A stretch of 64,000 bases of DNA, taken from assembly GCA_030247855.1 (NCBI GenBank), contig JAPDRN010000004.1:372001-436000 (forward strand), given 5' to 3'. Positions 47,290-58,719 of this stretch are shown here, one piece after another. The DNA is from Knufia peltigerae. Taxonomy: Eukaryota; Ascomycota; Eurotiomycetes; Chaetothyriales; Trichomeriaceae. Each line of letters starts with the position of its first letter. Within the stretch, counting starts at the first letter, position 1. The notes beneath the pieces were generated by a model, which was not told the DNA's origin, searched no databases, and saw only the letters and a list, made by a program, of their open reading frames with translations. The position numbers were made by a program, and so were the translations under genes.

Positions 47290-47981
47290 CGTGGCTTCTG
47301 TTTCCATGGAGAATTGTATATATGCCAAAAGTGTTTTAAAGAACGGAGTATCTGGGTCTTCTTCAGGATTGGTCTAAAAGTGTTTTATGCATGGTGTTGG
47401 TTGGCGGGTGTCATAAAATTTGAGGGAGCCAGGCATTAATACTCTTCTTTTCTTCGCCAGGCGTGCCCGATATTGGCGTACTCCTTATGTGCTGAGAAGT
47501 CAAAGGCTCGATAATTGGACATGGGTACGACTACATGACAGCATTTTGAGAGGCGAGGACTTCATAACTGATGAGACAGATAATTGAAATAAGTTGTCAG
47601 TCTTTCAAGTAAGTACTAAAGAGTATAGAAGTCTGAAAGGTTTCAATGATTTTAGAGATGTTTGCAAATATTTAGGTACCCAGGTAGAAATATACTTTGG
47701 TTAAGATTAGCATCTAAAAGTCTTTAACCAAGATCTTAACTAAATTGTATTTAGGCTACCCTTTTAGGCATGCTCTTGGCGATGCTTTAGTTAAGAATTT
47801 GTACCAAGCCACTAACGCAACAAACGGGAATGCGTACGGACAGGAGAAAGGACGATATCGCATCGACAACAACAGCGAGGTGAATACAATTGCGCGATTC
47901 CTCGGATATTGTATGTAGTACTTGGCTGTTAATGAAAGCGACCGCGTCGTATTGTCTGATTTCTGCTGTCACTACCTAGAC
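47290..47981. other. AT-rich intergenic with nested inverted repeats
   Basis: Very AT-rich from about 47580. Holds two inverted pairs: TTGGTTAA at 47697-47704 against TTAACCAA at 47724-47731, and CTTAACTAAA at 47735-47744 against TTTAGTTAAG at 47786-47795. No coding frame. Confidence 0.6.
47735..47795. repeat. Perfect 10-bp inverted repeat with 41-bp spacer
   Basis: CTTAACTAAA and its exact reverse complement TTTAGTTAAG frame a short non-coding segment. It could form a stem-loop or be the ends of a very small decayed element. Confidence 0.6.
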
Positions 47982-49979
47982 CTAGTTGTTGTACGTCACA
48001 CTGAATGCTTGAAAGTAGATTGGCGCATCACTCCTTACAACACGTCCCCATCTGTTGATAGACAGGAAAGGACCATCTTTGAGCTGTAAAGAATATCCCT
48101 GGCCCGCACTGAATGTTATGATATAGTCCTGAGCGGCAGATTGATCATGGTCACATAAAACGCCGAAACCACCTCCAAGGTAGCGACCATCCTTTGCGCT
48201 GCTGACCTTGAACGAGTCTGATCCCTCGGACACCTGGTGGACGACCCATCGTTGAGCAATATCATCATGCTCGGATACCTGCCTAGTCGCCCCAACACGA
48301 GGGCTACCAGTGTTACTCAGCGCCCAGCCGTCGAGCTCAAAAACAATGTAACGACCTTCGGTCAATGCACCTCTCATAAGCTTGAAACCATGTTCAGATA
48401 AAGTCGACATATCTTTGTGGTCAATCTGATTCTGCAAGGGAATGGTCGGTCTTGCATCGGCGAACTTTGCAATGCATTCAAAACTGCCATGGTAGTAGGC
48501 CCCTCGAGCATCGACCACCGGGGCAGTGGCATCTGGGATTTCGGGTACCGAATAATCCGGATGGTCAAAGTCGAATGCATTGACAAGATTCGACATATGT
48601 TGCCGACGCCAAAGGACCATTTGATCTGTGACGACAGACTTTCCTTTCGCAGCCAGCCATTCTTCAATGAACAACATCTGAGAATTGTGGTCGGCATTCT
48701 CTGTGAATACAGCGCCAGTCTTTGTGCGTGTCCATGGAGAGACGATGTAAAACGGTACACGAAATCCGGGGCCGACATATACGTTGCCATAAAGTTTGTG
48801 CGGATCGTCTATCCATTCACCTGGCGTGCCAGGAGGGGAATGATAAGGAGTAACGTGGTCTCCCCAGCCGCCGCTTTCGTCGTATGAGAAGATAAGCACT
48901 GAATTTGGCCAACCTGGCCCTTGTGTCACAGCCTCAAGTATCTTCTTTTGCAGCCAACCTCCATCTTTCGGAGCCATTGGGGCATGTTCCGAGAGCTCCA
49001 TGGGACCGACAATGATAGACACGCTGGGAAGTGTCCCGTTTGCTGCACGGGCATAGAACTCGTTGAGTGGTTCACCTGCCACACCTTTGAGGTGTAAATT
49101 ACTGTCGTTGGCAGCAGTTTGATACTGTCCAAAATAAGACAATGCATTGTCGTCGAAATTATCAATGTCCTGGAAAATTGACCACGAAACTCCGGCCTCT
49201 TCATAGTGCTCAGGGCAGGTCTTCCACATGAGAGGATAACAGTTAAAGCCTCCTTCATCACATCCAGGGATGAAAACGTTGTCTATATATGGATTTCCTC
49301 CCTGATCAGGCCTCTGAGGTGAACCAGGAGCATTTATGGAGCCAGACATCCAGAATACACGGTTTGGAGCAGTCGAGGCGATAACAGACTCTTGGTACAT
49401 GTCGCCCACAATCCATCCGTCGGCAATGGCATATTGAACAGGAATATCAGACCTCTTGAAAAAGCCCCAGCTCCATCCAGTGTTGTTCGTAGCCCATTGG
49501 TTGTTGAGGCCACCGTTAAGAGCCGCTTGGTTATCCTGCCACCCATTATCACCTGCCACCATACATTGAGTTGACTCGGTGCTATTCCCACCCTCCCAGT
49601 TCAGATAAAATGGTAGTAGGTAGTCTGCACCTTTCGCCGAGGACCCATTTAGTTGCCAATCACTTTGACCAGTCACGTCGATTTGGACATCCAAATTGCT
49701 TGTCACGTTGAGATTGATGTTTTGTTGCCAAACGGTTCTGCCATCTGGATTGATCTGGACATTTGGGTCTGAGTACCCACGAACGCCAGCCATCGTGCCG
49801 AAATAATGATCAAAAGCCCGATTCTCTGATGCTGATCAACTAACGAACGTTACCGAGCGCGAATTGGGAAGTTTACCTTGCATGAACAAGATGACATGGT
49901 CGATATCGGAGAGAGAGCCGCAACTGACTTGTAACACCATGAGTGCACATGTTGCCACAGTGATACGCTGCAGCTTCAT
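47982..49979 (-). CDS. Secreted phosphoesterase of the phospholipase C / acid phosphatase family
   Basis: Two exons, 49979-49877 and 49825-47982, 648 residues. The start MKLQRITVATCALMVLQVSCG is a signal peptide; an in-frame ATG at 49994 is the alternative. The catalytic opening, DIDHVILFMQENRAFDHYFGTMAGVRGY, spans the intron and matches bacterial-type non-haemolytic phospholipase C, with the metal-binding Asp/Glu-Asn. ELSEHAPMAPKDGG, FSYDESGGWGDHVTPYHSP and a GFRVPFYIVSPWT segment complete the family core. A ~140-residue C-terminal beta-rich region (FELDGWALSNTG, WVVHQVSEGSDSFKVSSAKDGRYLGGGFG) matches the PLC C-terminal domain. It hydrolyses phosphodiester or phosphomonoester bonds of phospholipids outside the cell. 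Confidence 0.92.
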
Positions 49980-50526
49980 CCAGGCTTCCACCATGGTTGA
50001 TGAGCGAGGGACTCTGACAATTGGTAAGGTCGATATGGTTGCGGAATAAGCAGTGAATAGCGAACCTTCAATCTGTCGCGAATCGACCAAAGTGTAACAC
50101 TCACTCAAGTTAGGAGTGCCACTTTACGTCTACATTATGCGAATAGATTTCCTTCGAAATGAAATGCTAAATGAACTATTCGACGTAGAACTACAGCATA
50201 CGAGGCCGAGGCTACTTTTGTGAGTATATCCCATTTCTGTTAGCCAAGTTACTGAAGTGGCGGATCCTTCCGTGGACCGAGGCGCGGCCGGGATACTCAA
50301 TCATGACCCTTTTGAGGATGGAAGCCAGAACACCAACTATTAACTTGGTTGTGGCTTGATCGGGAGACTGCTAACTAGTTTGACATGACCGAGCCACGGC
50401 CAGTGATCCTCAAACATGACACTGCATCTGTCGATTGTACAGGTCGCCTGACAAACGCAGGCCTTGCATGTAGATGAAGCGAAACACCAAACGTCGATAT
50501 AGACAGCACTTCTCGACGGAAGAAGA
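49980..50526. promoter_or_regulatory. Divergent promoter region, PLC-type gene / anchored multicopper oxidase
   Basis: About 550 bases between oppositely oriented starts. No recognisable element or gene. Confidence 0.5.
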
Positions 50527-52760
50527 ATGGAGTATGATGATTCGGAGGGATTAAGCAGGAGAAATTCCACCTACACCTACAAGGCCTCTAATGAGTCTGC
50601 GAGACTGCCCCTGAACGATGAAGCGCGTGTGGCAGAGATTGATCAATTTCCACCTGATAGCGAAGAGCAGGGTGCTGGTCAAGGCTCGACCGACGAAGAT
50701 AGTCATGGATATCAGCAGTCGACAAGTTCCAACAAGATAGAAACCAAACCATTACTAATGCTAGCGATCTTAATCTTCGTCTCAGTCTTCGTATACCTGG
50801 GTTATGGTCCTACTGGAAACCTCTCAACGCGAACCAAAGAGTTCATAGCACATGAACGAACTAGCGATGGGTTGGCAATCCCATGTCACCCTGAAGAGCA
50901 TGTTTATCGAGAGTCTCGGATCTTGAGCTACAATTTCACAATCACGTCTGCTATTCGAGACCCAGATGGAGTCAAGAAGCATGTCTATCTGGTCAATGGT
51001 GCTTTCCCAGGGCCGATAATCGAGTGCCGAACAGGCGATTTCCTATTTGTTCACGTCACCAATGCTCTTGACAACGAGGGACTGGCTATTCATTGGCATG
51101 GACTAGAAATGAAGAGCGCGAACCACATGGACGGGGCTGTTGGCTTCACTCAGTCCTCAATCCCGGCCGGGGACACCTTTACCTACGAGTTCCAAGTCAA
51201 CGAAGAGTTTTCTGGGACCTTTTGGTGGCACGCTCATTCACAATTGCAAAGAGGAGATGGGCTCTATGGAGGCTTTATCGTGCACCAGCCAATAGCCAGT
51301 CAAGAAGAGAAACTGCATTCCGAATCATTGCTATTGATTGGAGACTGGTACCACCAGAATGCGCAGGATCTACTGACTTGGTTCACCAGTGTCATCGCGA
51401 TCGGAAACGAGGTAAGCAATCATCCTGATTGGTGGCCATCGACCCTGTGGACAGCTAAAACTCGCACAGCCTGTACCCGATTCTCTTCTTATCAATGGCA
51501 AAGGGCACTTCAACTGCTCAATGGCCATCCCAGCACGGCCTGTTGATTGTAGGCCTGTGAAATCCACTGATAGTCTTCCTATCTTGAACAGGGACTCAAA
51601 AGAAGGAAAGATTCGTCTCAGGATTGTCAACGTGGGGTAAGATTCCATGCAACACATCCCTCTTCTCGGAAGCACAGGATAACGGAAGATAGCTCTCTCG
51701 CTGGCTTTACCTTACAGTTCAAGGGGGCAAAAGTCGTGCCCCTATCGATGGATGGAGATAACATCATCGGTGATAACGGCCGATACAACTCGGTAGGCAC
51801 ACTTTATCCAGGAGAACGAATCGATCTCCTCCTTGAGTGGACGATGACATCCATCCTATCGCCCAAGATCAAAATTCAACTGGACCCTGAGTAAGGATCG
51901 TGTAAACTGACAATGTACTTCTTGTTACTGAACCTGTGTCTAGAAACTTTAAACTTCCCAACCCTGCCCTGAACCCGAATCAAGAATTTCCTCTGCTGAG
52001 ATCAAGAGCTGTGTCAAGGATTCATCGACCAATGGCTCGCTCTGAGACCCACGAGCATGTCTACACTGAACATCATGACGATGAGCCGATCCACTTTGAC
52101 CTTGAGTCAGCTACCGGAAAGATGGACGACGAGGCCGCGTTCAAGCTTCCAGAACCAAGTCAAGGACCCATTGTCATTTATACCAAAACTGAGAAGCTCG
52201 CCTTGAATTCTTATCATCCCAAGTCATACATCAATCGAACATCGTGGTCTCCACAGACAGGTTCTGCGACAGGCCCGAGGCAACCATTGATCTCTCTACC
52301 TCGTCATCATTGGAACAGCAACCAGCTTGTTCCGTACATCCCACTCCCGCAGAAGCCAAAGAGCAATGATCCCTCCTCTGGTAATTATTCAGCTGGCACA
52401 TGTATCGACATCATCATTAACAACCTTGATGACGGTGCTCATCCGTTCCATTTACACGGACATTCTTTCTGGGTTTTGCGTTCTCATCGAGCAGAGGATC
52501 GAGGCTGGGGCAGCTTCAATCCTTACTCGACCACTCTATCCAGTAGTGACCATAGTTCTCATTTCCACCTCAACACCCGGAACCCTATTCGGAGAGACAC
52601 AGTTAGTGTCCCCAGAAGAGGTCACGTAGTGATCAGATTGTGGACGGACAACGAAGGCATCTGGATGCTGCACTGCCATATCTTGGTTCATCAAGCGAGT
52701 GGAATGGCTATGGGTCTTCAAATTGGTGGCGATATTGAAAACAAGGGTCCTCGGAGGTAA
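50527..52760 (+). CDS. Multicopper oxidase with N-terminal membrane anchor (laccase/ferroxidase-like)
   Basis: Four exons: 50527-51411, 51470-51636, 51693-51890 and 51944-52760, 688 residues. About 75 hydrophilic residues are followed by a single hydrophobic helix (LLMLAILIFVSVFVYLGYG), then three cupredoxin domains, so a type II topology. Copper motifs are all present: HWHGLEMK, WWHAHSQLQ, HPFHLHGHSF and WMLHCHILVHQASGMAMG. The residue pattern after the last Cys-His includes Met, as expected for the type 1 site. Conventional Fet3 ferroxidases have a signal peptide and a C-terminal anchor, so this is a different layout. Substrate could be phenolics or metal ions. It sits beside a CoA-transferase and transporter, which favours an organic substrate by context. 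Confidence 0.92.
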
Positions 52761-53299
52761 ATCGATATTTTCCCTAGAGTTTCCTAATCTCGAGGAGAAT
52801 TTTAAGTGGTTTGCTCCGAGAGTGCGAATACTAACACTCATCTATCACATAATGTTCACGGTGAATATGAATATCTGGTATGACATAAGCTACGAGTGAA
52901 CATCGCTTCTGTTCATCATTATATAATGCAAGGCAAGCTGCAAACCCGAAGGAGCTCAAGGCTGTAGTAGCCGCAACCAATATAATCATCGGGATGGATG
53001 GACTACGAGATCCACCCACGTTCCCCGGTCAGCCCAATTAGGAAGTTGATGGCCGGTGCAGACCGAGGGCTACCGGCTCGAGGCAATGAACATGGATCCT
53101 GGTATGCAAGTCAAGGCCTGCTTGACAGCTTTGAGTACTTCTGCTACAGGCTGTGATACCCTCGGACACACGATTTTCGGAACTTTCCCTGGCGTGGTAC
53201 GGCCTGGGATGATGGTCTCTCCTTGGGCAAAGGAGAGCGACACCCAAACTTTACTTGAAAAATAGCTCAACGCCCAGGTTTTCTGGTTCTTGATCACCA
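52761..53299. other. Intergenic, 540 bases
   Basis: 3' UTR of the anchored MCO and promoter of the CoA-transferase gene. No gene supported. Confidence 0.5.
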
Positions 53300-55147
53300 T
53301 TGATGCGCCCACTTGACCCAATGACAATGGCAGGGACCATCAACTCAACCATTGAGTCGTATTCGATTCAGTCGGAGTCGAAGAAACTCTTAGAACAATC
53401 ACTGCTTGGGAATCCGAGGTTCAACAATCAGCTCCCCCACGAGGCACGTAATTTTGCATCCCGTATCTCTTTCGAGGGGTCACCTTTACCCACGCTCGCC
53501 ATCAACTGGAGGTTCGCCGAATCCGCCGCAAGCCTAAAGGGACTGGAAGCCTGTGTGATTTCGGCCCTGGTAAAACGGAGGTATGGAGCCGAGCTGAAGG
53601 GGGCTCGGATCAACACCGACCACGCGCAGTTATTTTTCATGTCTGCTTTCGTTTGGACCATCGACCCAGATACGGAGCACTCCATCAGCCTGACCAGTCA
53701 GAACGTCCAACGACTTGATGACTTGTTCCCGAACTATGACTTTCACAAGATGAGTTCGTCTCTCTACAGGCAGTGTGCCACGGGAATCTATCGCACCAAG
53801 GATGGTCGATTCTTTCAACTCCATGGGAGCATGAATCCCGACCCGACATTGAACAGTATCGGTCTGCCTCTGGACAGGCCTGAGCTGAGGACTTGGGACG
53901 ACGCCATGAAGCCCTTTATTGAACGACTTGCAACCATTGACTCGGAGCGGATGCAGCATCTTGCGTCAGATGTGTACAAGCAGGCTGGAGTCATTTGTGA
54001 AACAGTCGATTCCTTTAGGACCACCGAGCACGGCAGGGCAAATACAGATATTGGGCTGTTCAAGCTACGCCGAGTCACGCGTCATGAATCCCACAGACCT
54101 TGCTGGTGGCCGGCCACGGAGGAATCCTCTCCCAGTCGACCCCTCGCAGGATTAAAAGTGGTGGATCTGACTCGAGTCATCGCTGCACCGGCAGTGACGA
54201 GGGGATTGGCCGAGCTCGGTGCCAGTGTCATGCGTGTCACTTCACCTAACATTGCAGACTTCACAGTACTGGCCGTCGACATGAGTTGGGGTAAATGGCA
54301 GTGCAGCCTCGATTTGACCACCGACGAAGGAAAGGAGAGGTTGCGCGACCTCATTCGTGAAGCGGATGTGGTCGTCCAAGGGTACAGACCTGGGGTATTG
54401 GACAAGCACGGGTTCGGCCAAGATGCGATCATCGACCTGGTCAGAAACCGTGACAGAGGTATCGTCTCGGTCCGTTCAAATACCTACGGCTGGGACGGTC
54501 CGTGGAGCGGCCGATCGGGCTGGCAACAAATCAGCGACGCCTGCGTGGGTATCTCGGCGGGCTTTGGACGCGCGATGGGGTTGAAGGAGAATGAGGCCGT
54601 GACGCCTATCTTCCCCAATAGTGACTACATGGTTGGCATAGCGGGCGTCGTCGCCGTCTTATCCGCCCTGATACAGAGGGCGGAAACGGGCGGTAGCTAC
54701 AACGTCGACCTGTCGTTGAACTACTACAATCAGTGGCTGGCGGATGAGGTCGGTGAATATCCCGGCAAAATTTGGGAGGACGTCTGGAATCGCAATGGAG
54801 CGAGAGTATTTCGGTATGGTCATCTCAACCCAAAGGAAATTCCGGGACTTGTGACCAAATGAGAGCTAATTAATTTCACATCGAGCAGATCGTACCACGG
54901 CATGAACTACACTTTGCGTGAGTATTTTGGCATGATTTTACAAAAGAGTGGCGGCATGCCCCTACTGGACCCGTCCTTCTTCGAAGATCGAGAGAATAAG
55001 GCCGTAGGATCTGTCTTCAGGACGGTTAAGCCAATCATAAAGTTCGACGACGACGAAGTCGTGCTGAAGTATAACGTGGGCACGAGAGGAAATGGCAGAG
55101 ACGCTCCAAAATGGCCAGAAGACTTGACGACCGAGATCGTGATTTAG
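53300..55147 (+). CDS. CoA-transferase family III (CaiB/BaiF-type) protein, long fungal form
   Basis: Two exons, 53300-54813 and 54889-55147, 590 residues, longer than the ~400 of bacterial members. The canonical domain opening PLAGLKVVDLTRVIAAPAVTRGLAELG only appears at about residue 280. It continues with DLTTDEGKERLRDLI, ADVVVQGYRPG, GWQQISDACVGISAG and PNSDYMVGIAGVVAVLSAL, where the Asp is the expected catalytic nucleophile. The first half contains pieces resembling the domain's second half (GIYRTKDGRFFQLHGSM), so the order looks permuted or duplicated, as in other fungal members. The enzyme moves CoA between carboxylic acids, or acts as a racemase-like relative. A second possible start is the Met at 53321 or 53327. 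Confidence 0.88.
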
Positions 55148-55814
55148 CACCCGGGCGGGGAAGGAAAACATCTACGTCCGTCAGGCTTTCAGAGTTGTAC
55201 TGCGACAAATACCTAGGTAGAATCTTGAGGTAGAACTAGGGTGGCTTTTGATTGAAAACCCATGTGACTCGAGAGAACCTCTCAAGAGAACCGAGTACTG
55301 TGCTAGATCTGTCATTGGAATACTCTTTCATGCAATTGACGCTCAAGGCTTTGTTGTGCAATGGCCAGGTTATTATCAGAGTCGTCAAAGCATGGGCAAC
55401 TGAAGAAGCTAAGGCAGAGGATCTATCTTGGACACTATCTCTGTCTCTCCATGTAGAAACTTGTAGCTTGTTGAACCTAGCAGATCACCATCTTGCCGTT
55501 CTTTTTCTTAATGCACATCCGCGGCATTGTCTTCCTCAGAAGGATCGGATACCTGTTGAAGGCATATTACACAGAAGATAATTGTCAACATCTCTGTGGT
55601 CGCCTGGATTCCCAACAGCGCTCACCCCAAGCTTACTGTCGCTGCCTACTGGAGACCTAATCATGCATGACGTGCAACGTTGCTGTCGTCTGCCAGTTTC
55701 TCAGAGATTACTTGTTCCTTTCCATGTCCAGTCAAGTGTGGCTTGTGTACGTGCGCAACGGTTTGCCTGAAAAATTATCAGTTCTATCGTGTGACATGAT
55801 ACGTAAGCCACCTC
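55148..55814. other. Intergenic, convergent 3' ends
   Basis: About 670 bases between the CoA-transferase and MFS genes, which converge. Contains CCTAGGTAGAATCTTGAGGTAG near 55212-55234. No gene supported. Confidence 0.5.
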
Positions 55815-58174
55815 TCAAGGGACATGCCTTGTCAATTTGTGGTCCACACTGGACACGAATGCCGCAGCAATACACGCGAGGACTACAAAAGTTATAAACT
55901 CAGTATCCGAACGTTCGACCGACAGGAAACACGTGGGATTCGAGGCCACTTACCTCCAAAAGCAATGCTCACGAGGAAGACGGTTCGGAACCCGTCAGCG
56001 TAAACATATCGTTGTGCGTCGACACCAGCCGCGATGATAGCTGGAGTGACCCCTTCCATTGTCCCTAAAGAGTCAATTTGACCAGTTACAAGCGCCGCTA
56101 CTAAAAGTCAGGAGGATGATTCGGTGACTGGAGGAGTGGATACACCAACCGATGAATGGTTCCACCATAGCTGGAGGAAGTCCAGCTCGAATGACGGCAG
56201 AAGCAACCTTGGTGGCAAGATTTTGAGCGACCTTGGAGTGTAGAACACTGCTATAAATTGCAATAGCAATGGCACCACCCGTCGCTCGGACCGACCCTGC
56301 TAGTCTTTGAGCGAAGAATAAGACAGTCAGTGGTGTCGTCCCCGAAGAGAGTTAGGGTCTGCTTAACACACCCAGTAGCAACGCCAATCTGATGATCCTC
56401 AGCTCCAAACTGTATAATGAGCAGGCCAACCACCTGCTGTGCGCCTACAGCAAATGAAGCCACCGCCACGAATGCAACGGCTCGCGCAGGTGTGTGCTGG
56501 GTGACACTTGACATCGCACCAATGAAGATGGTTTGAATTGCAATGACCACCAGATACTGGATATTTGTCCTTTTGATCAGGGCGAAAAGGCTACCGACGA
56601 TGACACCACCGACTGTGTGGTGTCGGCAGAGTCAGCAAGAACAAACAAAGTATCAAATGTCGATGTGCTTACGGAGTGCTGATGCATTGTAGGAGAGGCT
56701 GTACCAGCCGACCTGTCTTGGAACAGTTGTGAAGAGAAGCTGTACCTCTTCACAAAGAATTAGCAAGAATCCCTCTCGGGTGATCCCAGGCGTGAAAAAG
56801 CTTACCTTGAGGCCAGAGAACTTGAAGACCCATGAACTAGAGCTCCGTCAGACGGCACGAGCCAACCCCAAAGTATCGTAGGCACGCACCATCATCCCTC
56901 CTAGGAAACAGGCAGAAAGCGGAACACAGAATCCTCGCACGTTTCGGAACATTGCAGGAGGACACAGTTTGGCGATCTTTTCGGAGCTGTATATCTCCCA
57001 TAGTGGAAAAAAGACCATGACAGTAAAGACTGTACATCGATTAGCGTTGGCCCGTCCAAAGGCGCTGACCAGCGATTCGTACTTCCGATGATGAGAGGCG
57101 CAAGAACTGTCCCGCTCGTCCATGAATATGGATTGTCTCCCCATGAAATGCCCAGAAGAAAGCTCGTTAGGCCACCTCCGTAAAGTAGTAGTCCAACAAA
57201 ATCCAGCTCTTTGATCTGCTGTAGACGAGTTTTACCATCTCGGTGGATATCGAGGAAGGTAGGAGGCCAGTAAAAGACCGTGATCAAGGTCAGAGCAAAC
57301 CCATTTGCTATGGCACCCAAGTAGAATGCCCAACGCCAGGTCAAGCTGGCCACCAGAGCATAAGCTAGAGAGCCGAATATCAGCCAAGTCCCATCATGAG
57401 GGTCAAAAGACTACCGCGTACCTATGACCGAGCCGAAAGCTGAGCCAGGGACCGCTGCCAGATTGAGGCACGCAACGACGGTACCTCGCCATTTCTTGGG
57501 AACGACTTCGTTTGAAGCTGCGAAAGCCAATTGCTGTAGTCCTGCACCAACTCCCTAGGACAACGTCAGGCTGTGAGGTATCACTTTCCTCCATGAAATG
57601 CTTACCATCAAGGTAGATCCCGCGATGACGGTACCTACCGACTTTGCGCGAGACGCGACGATGCAGCCTTGTGGCCGATCAACAAAAACCTCTGCGGATT
57701 TTGACTCAACCACTGGTGCTCACCTATAAGTCCCAAGACGTTTCCAGTAATGAAGAAATTTCGACGACCGAAAATGTCGCTACAACGTCCTGCCACGGTT
57801 GTGATGACCGCGGCGGCTAGAGACCAAGCAGTCGCCGTCCATGTGATGGCGGTCGATGGACCAACGTCGGCATTGATGGTCAACAAGATCGCGGCGGGGA
57901 GGACAAACGAGAAGAGGCATGCTTCGTAGGTAAATGCTAGAGCCTGCAACGGAGCCATATCGGTAAGCCAACGACAATCAAAAAATAGATTTATAAAGGG
58001 ATCGACTCCTCAGGCAAAACATACCACGCATGCCATGACCGTCCAAAAGTCGACTGGGCGACGTTCGTAGGCATCCAGCTCATTCTCAGCTGGGTCATGG
58101 AGGGCAGCGCCGTCTACTTCAACGGTTTCCGCATGATCATTTTGGACCATGGTGTCTTCTTTCAACATCGACAT
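55815..58174 (-). CDS. MFS transporter, TRI12/siderophore-efflux type
   Basis: Highly interrupted: about twelve exons. The first are 58174-58025, 57943-57724, 57667-57606, 57554-57422, 57364-57083, 57029-56890, 56836-56806 and 56747-56673, with further exons down to 55882-55815. The product is about 570 residues. The family motif GRCSDIFGRRNFFITGNVLGLIG sits after helix 2. GVGAGLQQLAFAASNEVVPKKWRG, LTWRWAFYLG, SVRATGGAIAIAIYSSV and a C-terminal VLACIAAAFVSSVDHKLT follow, the TRI12 layout with 14 helices. Such proteins export toxins, siderophores or aromatic compounds across the plasma membrane. Start MSMLKEDTM was preferred over an ATG 24 bases upstream. Exons 9-11 boundaries are the least certain. 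Confidence 0.85.
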
Positions 58175-58719
58175 GGTACTATCTTTCCGTCCGTGCAATG
58201 CTTAGAACGGTAGAGAAAATTAACTATCCCGGATCGTCTTGTGCTCTATCAAAAAGTAGCATTCGATCCCTCCTGCCTGGGACTCACTCTTTATCCATTG
58301 CCATGGTACGCCGGAATAGGCAATACAAACCCGAAACAGGCCTCGGCTTCGTACCAAGAAAACGTGGGTTCGACCCCGTGGGGAAGAAGGGGCCGAATCA
58401 CCATGTTCCATAGTGGGGAACTTGATATCTTTAGGCTCGACGGGAGCCAGTCTATGGGCAAACAAGGCTCAACAGCCGGCAGGTTGGAAGGTCTCGCCTT
58501 GAAGTCGCTGCTCGAGTCACAGAGCCAAACCCTCGCAGTATCTACTACCTACCCCTAGCCATCATCTAGGCTTTTGGAAAAAGTGGGAAGAATACGGACG
58601 AAACAGTGACTATGCAGGAGATCCGGGGCCAGGAAATACAGACAGAATGAACTTCAGACTATGGTGATAGATGATATGGTAGCTCTAACGGTCAATACTA
58701 CTACTCAAAAAGCTACAAG
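58175..58719. other. Intergenic, 545 bases
   Basis: MFS promoter and 3' UTR of the ligase gene. No gene supported. Confidence 0.5.

Noticed and set aside
55882..55950. GAG acceptor just before FITFVVLACIAAAF in the MFS gene
   Set aside because: It breaks frame with the previous exon. The TAG ending at 55883 gives AFGVLACIAAAF in frame.
58355..58390. GGTTCGACCCC word resembling a tRNA B box
   Set aside because: No matching acceptor stem, anticodon arm or A box could be built around it.
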